A DNA stretch of 64,000 nt. Source: Sthenelais limicola. Lineage: Eukaryota > Annelida > Polychaeta > Phyllodocida > Sigalionidae. Below the pieces are notes generated by a model. It searched no databases and was not told the DNA's origin. It worked only from the letters and a program-made list of their open reading frames with translations. Position numbers and translations under genes: made by a program. Location: contig OW804102.1 of the NCBI GenBank assembly GCA_942159475.1, positions 20,774,684 to 20,838,683 on the forward strand. The letters are read 5' to 3'. Below, piece after piece: positions 59,200-64,000 of the stretch. Numbering within the stretch: position 1 is the first letter of the stretch; every line of letters starts with the position of its first letter.

Positions 59200-62100
59200 G
59201 GAGTTACAGCACCACTGGTCCTTAACAGCAGATTTTTGCTCAGTGTAAGGGCAGCATGCTTTACCACAGAAACATTTTGCCCAAGAGCATTCAAGGAGAG
59301 ACTGCATATCATATGCAGTCCCTTTGCTTGACTTTTTCAGAGTTCCTCATCCATTTCCATCACTTAAACTTACCCTTCATACAATCCTCTCCTGTAGCTG
59401 GCATAGATATTCTTTTCAAGTTGGTGTTTGGCAATCTTGGTACCTCAGTATTACTCATAGTAATAATATTAGAATTATAAGGGTGCTTTCTTCACAAATT
59501 TTTTTATACATCAAGCAGGTAAATCATACAAATAAATTATCGATTTCATTTCTTTCAATATTCCCAAGTTTATAAAGTGTAATATCTATAAGGTATAAAT
59601 GCGTCATATAAGTATTACTAGTTAGACTTTTGTTCCAATAGAAAGTGTAAATATCATGTAGTAACCTGTGAGGCCACCTAGTGAAAGCCAAGTTCTACTG
59701 TACTTCCACCTGGTGAGTTATGGCACTACTGGTCTTTAACAGCAGATTTGTGCTCAGTGTTAGGGCAGCATGCTTCACCACAGAAGCATTTTCCCCAGGA
59801 GCATTCAAGGAGAGACTGCATATTATATGCAATCCCTTTGCTTGACCTTTTCAGAGTTCCACATCCATTTCCATCACTTAAACTTACCCTTCATACAATC
59901 CTCTCCTGTAGCTGGCATAGATATTCTTTTCAAGTTGGTGTTTGGCAATCTTGGTACCTCAGTAGTACTCATAGTAATAATATTATAATTATAAGGGTGC
60001 TTTCTTCACAACTTTTTTTATACATCAAGCAGGTAAATTATACAAATAAATTATCGATTTCATTTCTTTCAATATTCCCAAGTTTATAAAGTATAATATC
60101 TATAAGGTATAATTATCTCATATAAGTATTACTATTGAGACTTTTGTTCTAATAGAAATTGTAAATACCATGTAGTAACCTGTGAGGCCACCTAGTGAAA
60201 GCCAAGTTCTACTGTACTTCCAACTGGTGAGTTATGGCACTACTGGTCTTTAACAGCAGATTTGGGCTCAGTGTTAGGGCAGAATACTTCTCCACAGAAG
60301 CATTTTGCCCAGGAGCATTCAAGGAGAGACTGCATATTATATGCAATCCCTTTGCTTGACCTTTTCAGAGTTCCACATCCATTTCCATCACTTAAACTTA
60401 CCCTTCATACAATCCTCTCCTGTAGCTGGCATAGGTATTCTTTTCAAGTTGGTGTTTGGCAATCTTGGTACATCAGAATTACTCATAGTAATAATATTAG
60501 AATTATAAGGGTGCTTTCTTCACAAATTTTTTTATACATCAAGCAGGTAAATCATTCAAATAAATTATTGATTTCATTTCTTTCAATATTCCCAAGTTTA
60601 TAAAGTGTAATATCTATAAGGTATAAATGCGTCATATAAGTATTACTAGTTAGACTTTTGTTCCAATAGAAAGTGTAAATATCATGTAGTAACCTCTGAG
60701 GCCACCTAGTGAAAGCCAAGTTCTACTGTACTTCCACCTGGTGAGTTATGGCACTACTGGTCTTTAACAGCAGATTTGTGCTCAGTGTTAGGGCAGCATG
60801 CTTCACCACAGAAGCATTTTCCCCAGGAGCATTCAAGGAGAGACTGCATATTATATGCAATCCCTTTGCTTGACCTTTTCAGAGTTCCACATCCATTTCC
60901 ATCACTTAAACTTACCCTTCATACAATCCTCTCCTGTAGCTGGCATAGATATTCTTTTCAAGTTGGTGTTTGGCAATCTTGGTACCTCAGTAGTACTCAT
61001 AGTAATAATATTATAATTATAAGGGTGCTTTCTTCACAACTTTTTTTATACATCAAGCAGGTAAATTATACAAATAAATTATCGATTTCATTTCTTTCAA
61101 TATTCCCAAGTTTATAAAGTATAATATCTATAAGGTATAATTATCTCATATAAGTATTACTATTGAGACTTTTGTTCTAATAGAAATTGTAAATACCATG
61201 TAGTAACCTGTGAGGCCACCTAGTGAAAGCCAAGTTCTACTGTACTTCCACCTGGTGAGTTATGGCACTACTGGTCTTTAACAGCAGATTTGGGCTCAGT
61301 GTTAGGGCAGAATACTTCTCCACAGAAGCATTTTGCCCAGGAGCATTCAAGGAGAGACTGCATATTATATGCAATCCCTTTGCTTGACCTTTTCAGAGTT
61401 CCACATCCATTTCCATCACTTAAACTTACCCTTCATACAATCCTCTCCTGTAGCTGGCATAGGTATTCTTTTCAAGTTGGTGTTTGGCAATCTTGGTACC
61501 TCAGTATTACTCATAGTAATAATATTAGAATAATAAGGGTGCTTTCTTCACAAATTTTTTTATACATCAAGCAGGTAAATCATACAAATAAATTATCGAT
61601 TTCATTTCTTTCAATATTCCCAAATTTATAAAGTATAATATCTATAAGGTATAAATATCTCATATAAGTATTACTAGTTAGACTTTTGTTCTAATAGTAA
61701 TTGTAAATACCATGTAGTAACCTGTGAGGCCACCTAGTGAAAGCCAAGTTCTACTGTACTTCCACCTGGTGAGTTATGGCACTACTGGTCTTTAACAGCA
61801 GATTTGGGCTCAGTGTTAGGGCAGAATACTTCTCCACAGAAGCATTTTGCCCAGGAGCATTCAAGGAGAGACTGCATATTATATGCAATCCCTTTGCTTG
61901 ACCTTTTCAGAGTTCCACATCCATTTCCATCACTCAAACTTACCCTTCATACAATCCTCTCCTGTAGCTGGCATAGGTATTCTTTTCAAGTTGGTGTTTG
62001 GCAATCTTGGTACATCAGAATTACTCATAGTAATAATATTAGAATTATAAGGGTGCTTTCTTCGCAAATTTTTTTATACATCAAGCAGGTAAATCATACA

Positions 62101-64000
62101 AATAAATTATCGATTTCATTTCTTTCAATATTCCCAAGTTTATAAAGTGTAATATCTATAAGGTATAAATGCGTCATATAAGTATTACTAGTTAGACTTT
62201 TGTTCTAATAGAAATTGTAAATACCATGTAGTAACCTGTGAGGCCACCTAGTGAAAGCCAAGTTCTACTGTACTTCCACCTGGTGAGTTATGGCACTACT
62301 GGTCTTTAACAGCAGATTTGGGCTCAGTGTTAGGACAGAATACTTCTCCACAGAAGCATTTTGCCCAGGAGCATTCAAGGAGAGACTGCATATTATATGC
62401 AATCCCTTTGCTTGACCTTTTCAGAGTTCCACATCCATTTCCATCACTCAAACTTACCCTTCATACAATCCTCTTCTGTAGCTGGCATAGGTATTCTTTT
62501 CAAGTTGGTGTTTGGCAATCTTGGTACATCAGAATTACTCATAGTAATAATATTAGAATTATAAGGGTGCTTTCTTCACAAATTTTTTTATACATCAAGC
62601 AGGTAAATCATACAAATAAATTATCGATTTCATTTCTTTCAATATTCCCAAGTTTATAAAGTGTAATAACTATAAGGTATAAATATCTCATATAAGTATT
62701 ACTAGTTAGACTTTTGTTCTAATAGAAATTGTAAATACCATGTAGTAACCTGTGAGGCCACCTAGTGAAAGCCAAGTTCTACTGTACTTCCACCTGGTGA
62801 GTTATGGCACTACTGGTCTTTAACAGCAGATTTGGGCTCAGTGTTAGGGCAGAATACTTCTCCACAGAAGCATTTTGCCCAGGAGCATTCAAGGAGAGAC
62901 TGCATATTATATGCAATCCCTTTGCTTGACCTTTTCAGAGTTCCACATCCATTTCCATCACTTAAACTTACCCTTCATACAATCCTCTCCTGTAGCTGGC
63001 ATAGGCATTCTTTTCAAGTTGGTGTTTGGCAATCTTGGTACCTCAGTAGTACTCATAGTAATAATATTAGAATTATAAGGGTGCTTTCTTCACAACTTTT
63101 TTTATACATCAAGCAGGTAAATTATACAAATAAATTATCGATTTCATTCCTTTCAATATTCCCAAGTTTATAAAGTATAATATCTATAAGGTATAAATAT
63201 CTCATATAAGTATTACTATTGAGACTTTTGTTCTAATAGAAATTGTAAATACCATGTAGTAACCTGTGAGGCCACCTAGTGAAAGCCAAGTTCTACTGTA
63301 CTTCCACCTGGTGAGTTATGGCACTACTGGTCTTTAAAAGCAGATTTGTGCTCAGTGTTAGGGCAGAATACTTCTCCACAGAAGCATTTTGCCCAGGAGC
63401 ATTCAAGGAGAGACTGCATATTATATGCAATCCCTTTGCTTGACCTTTTCAGAGTTCCACATCCATTTCCATCACTTAAACTTACCCTTCATACAATCCT
63501 CTCCTGTAGCTGGCATAGGTATTCTTTTCAAGTTGGTGTTTGGCAATCTTGGTACCTCAGTAGTACTCATAGTAATAATATTAGAATAATAAGGGTGCTT
63601 TCTTCACAACTTTTTTTATACATCAAGCAGGTAAATCATACAAATAAATTATCGATTTCATTTCTTTCAATATTCCCAAGTTTATAAAGTATAATATCTA
63701 TAAGGTATAAATATCTCATATAAGTATTACTAGTTAGACTTTTGTTCTAATAGAAATTGTAAATACCATGTAGTAACCTGTGAGGCCAAATTCTACTGTA
63801 CTTCCACCTGGTGAGTTATGGCACTACTGGTCTTTAACAGCAGATTTGGGCTCAGTGTTAGGGCAGAATACTTCTCCACAGAAGCATTTTGCCCAGGAGC
63901 ATTCGAGGAGAGACTGCATATTATATGCAATCCCTTTGCTTGACCTTTTCAGAGTTCCACATCCATTTCCATCACTTAAACTTACCCTTCATACAATCCT
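59200..64000 (+). repeat. 514-bp tandem satellite array (continues past the window)
   Basis: Nine full or nearly full units plus a partial last one, spaced exactly 514 bp (equivalent points at 59748, 60262, 60776, 61290, 61804, 62318, 62832, 63346). Units differ by small numbers of substitutions; one has a 14-bp deletion near 63788 between two GCCA repeats. Two open frames of about 113 and 67 codons recur in each unit but start at TTG, not ATG, and simply persist because the units lack indels. Units 2 and 4 (59748, 60776) match each other, as do the tails of units 1 and 3, giving a 1028-bp dimer in the left part; later units are more uniform. Confidence 0.97.

Noticed and set aside
59748..63687. 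A tandem gene family of 113-aa proteins
   Set aside because: The frames begin at TTG, lack splice or promoter signals, and coincide exactly with a 514-bp satellite unit.
59200..64000. CRISPR-like array
   Set aside because: The repeats are long (514 bp), contiguous and without unique spacers, and the organism is eukaryotic.

Overview
This is a eukaryotic, metazoan, AT-rich stretch of mostly non-coding DNA: short exons with GT/AG junctions and matching phases, long introns, dense miniature inverted-repeat elements, a split-direct-repeat tyrosine-recombinase retrotransposon and a large tandem satellite. No bacterial operon features are present. The gene content (an HNK1ST/CHST-type carbohydrate sulfotransferase, an MS4A-like four-pass membrane protein, a Ly6/uPAR-like protein) and the repeat landscape (Ngaro-type element, foldback MITEs) fit a marine invertebrate such as an echinoderm, hemichordate, cephalochordate or mollusc. 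The species cannot be fixed from sequence alone.

Layout. 1-8195: no convincing gene, only repeats and one degenerate hammerhead-like motif. 8196-11745 (minus): a Ngaro/DIRS-superfamily retrotransposon with A1-ORFs-B1-A2-B2 architecture, in which truncated Gag and RT/RNase H share a reading frame interrupted by one TAG, followed by an overlapping tyrosine recombinase. 12348-14276 (minus): the first two coding exons of a secreted or GPI-anchored Ly6/uPAR-like protein; its 3' exons are not visible. 21255-25864 (plus): the last three exons of a carbohydrate sulfotransferase. 27600-31140 (minus): three weak candidate exons. 32484-43143 (minus): a five-coding-exon MS4A-like gene (195 aa assembled) whose introns hold several mobile elements, including a 2.85-kb TIR element carrying a 21-bp minisatellite with a 378-bp higher-order unit. 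43200-59150: repeats, foldbacks and minisatellites, no supported gene. 59200-64000: a 514-bp tandem satellite that runs off the window, with signs of a 1028-bp dimer.

The genes do not form a pathway; they are neighbours in a repeat-rich interval. The observations most worth following are a stem that covaries inside three hammerhead-like motifs, the single in-frame amber between gag and pol (with apparently substituted RNase H aspartates), the 378-bp higher-order minisatellite inside a TIR element, and at least 15 copies of one MITE family, several inside introns of the recognised genes.
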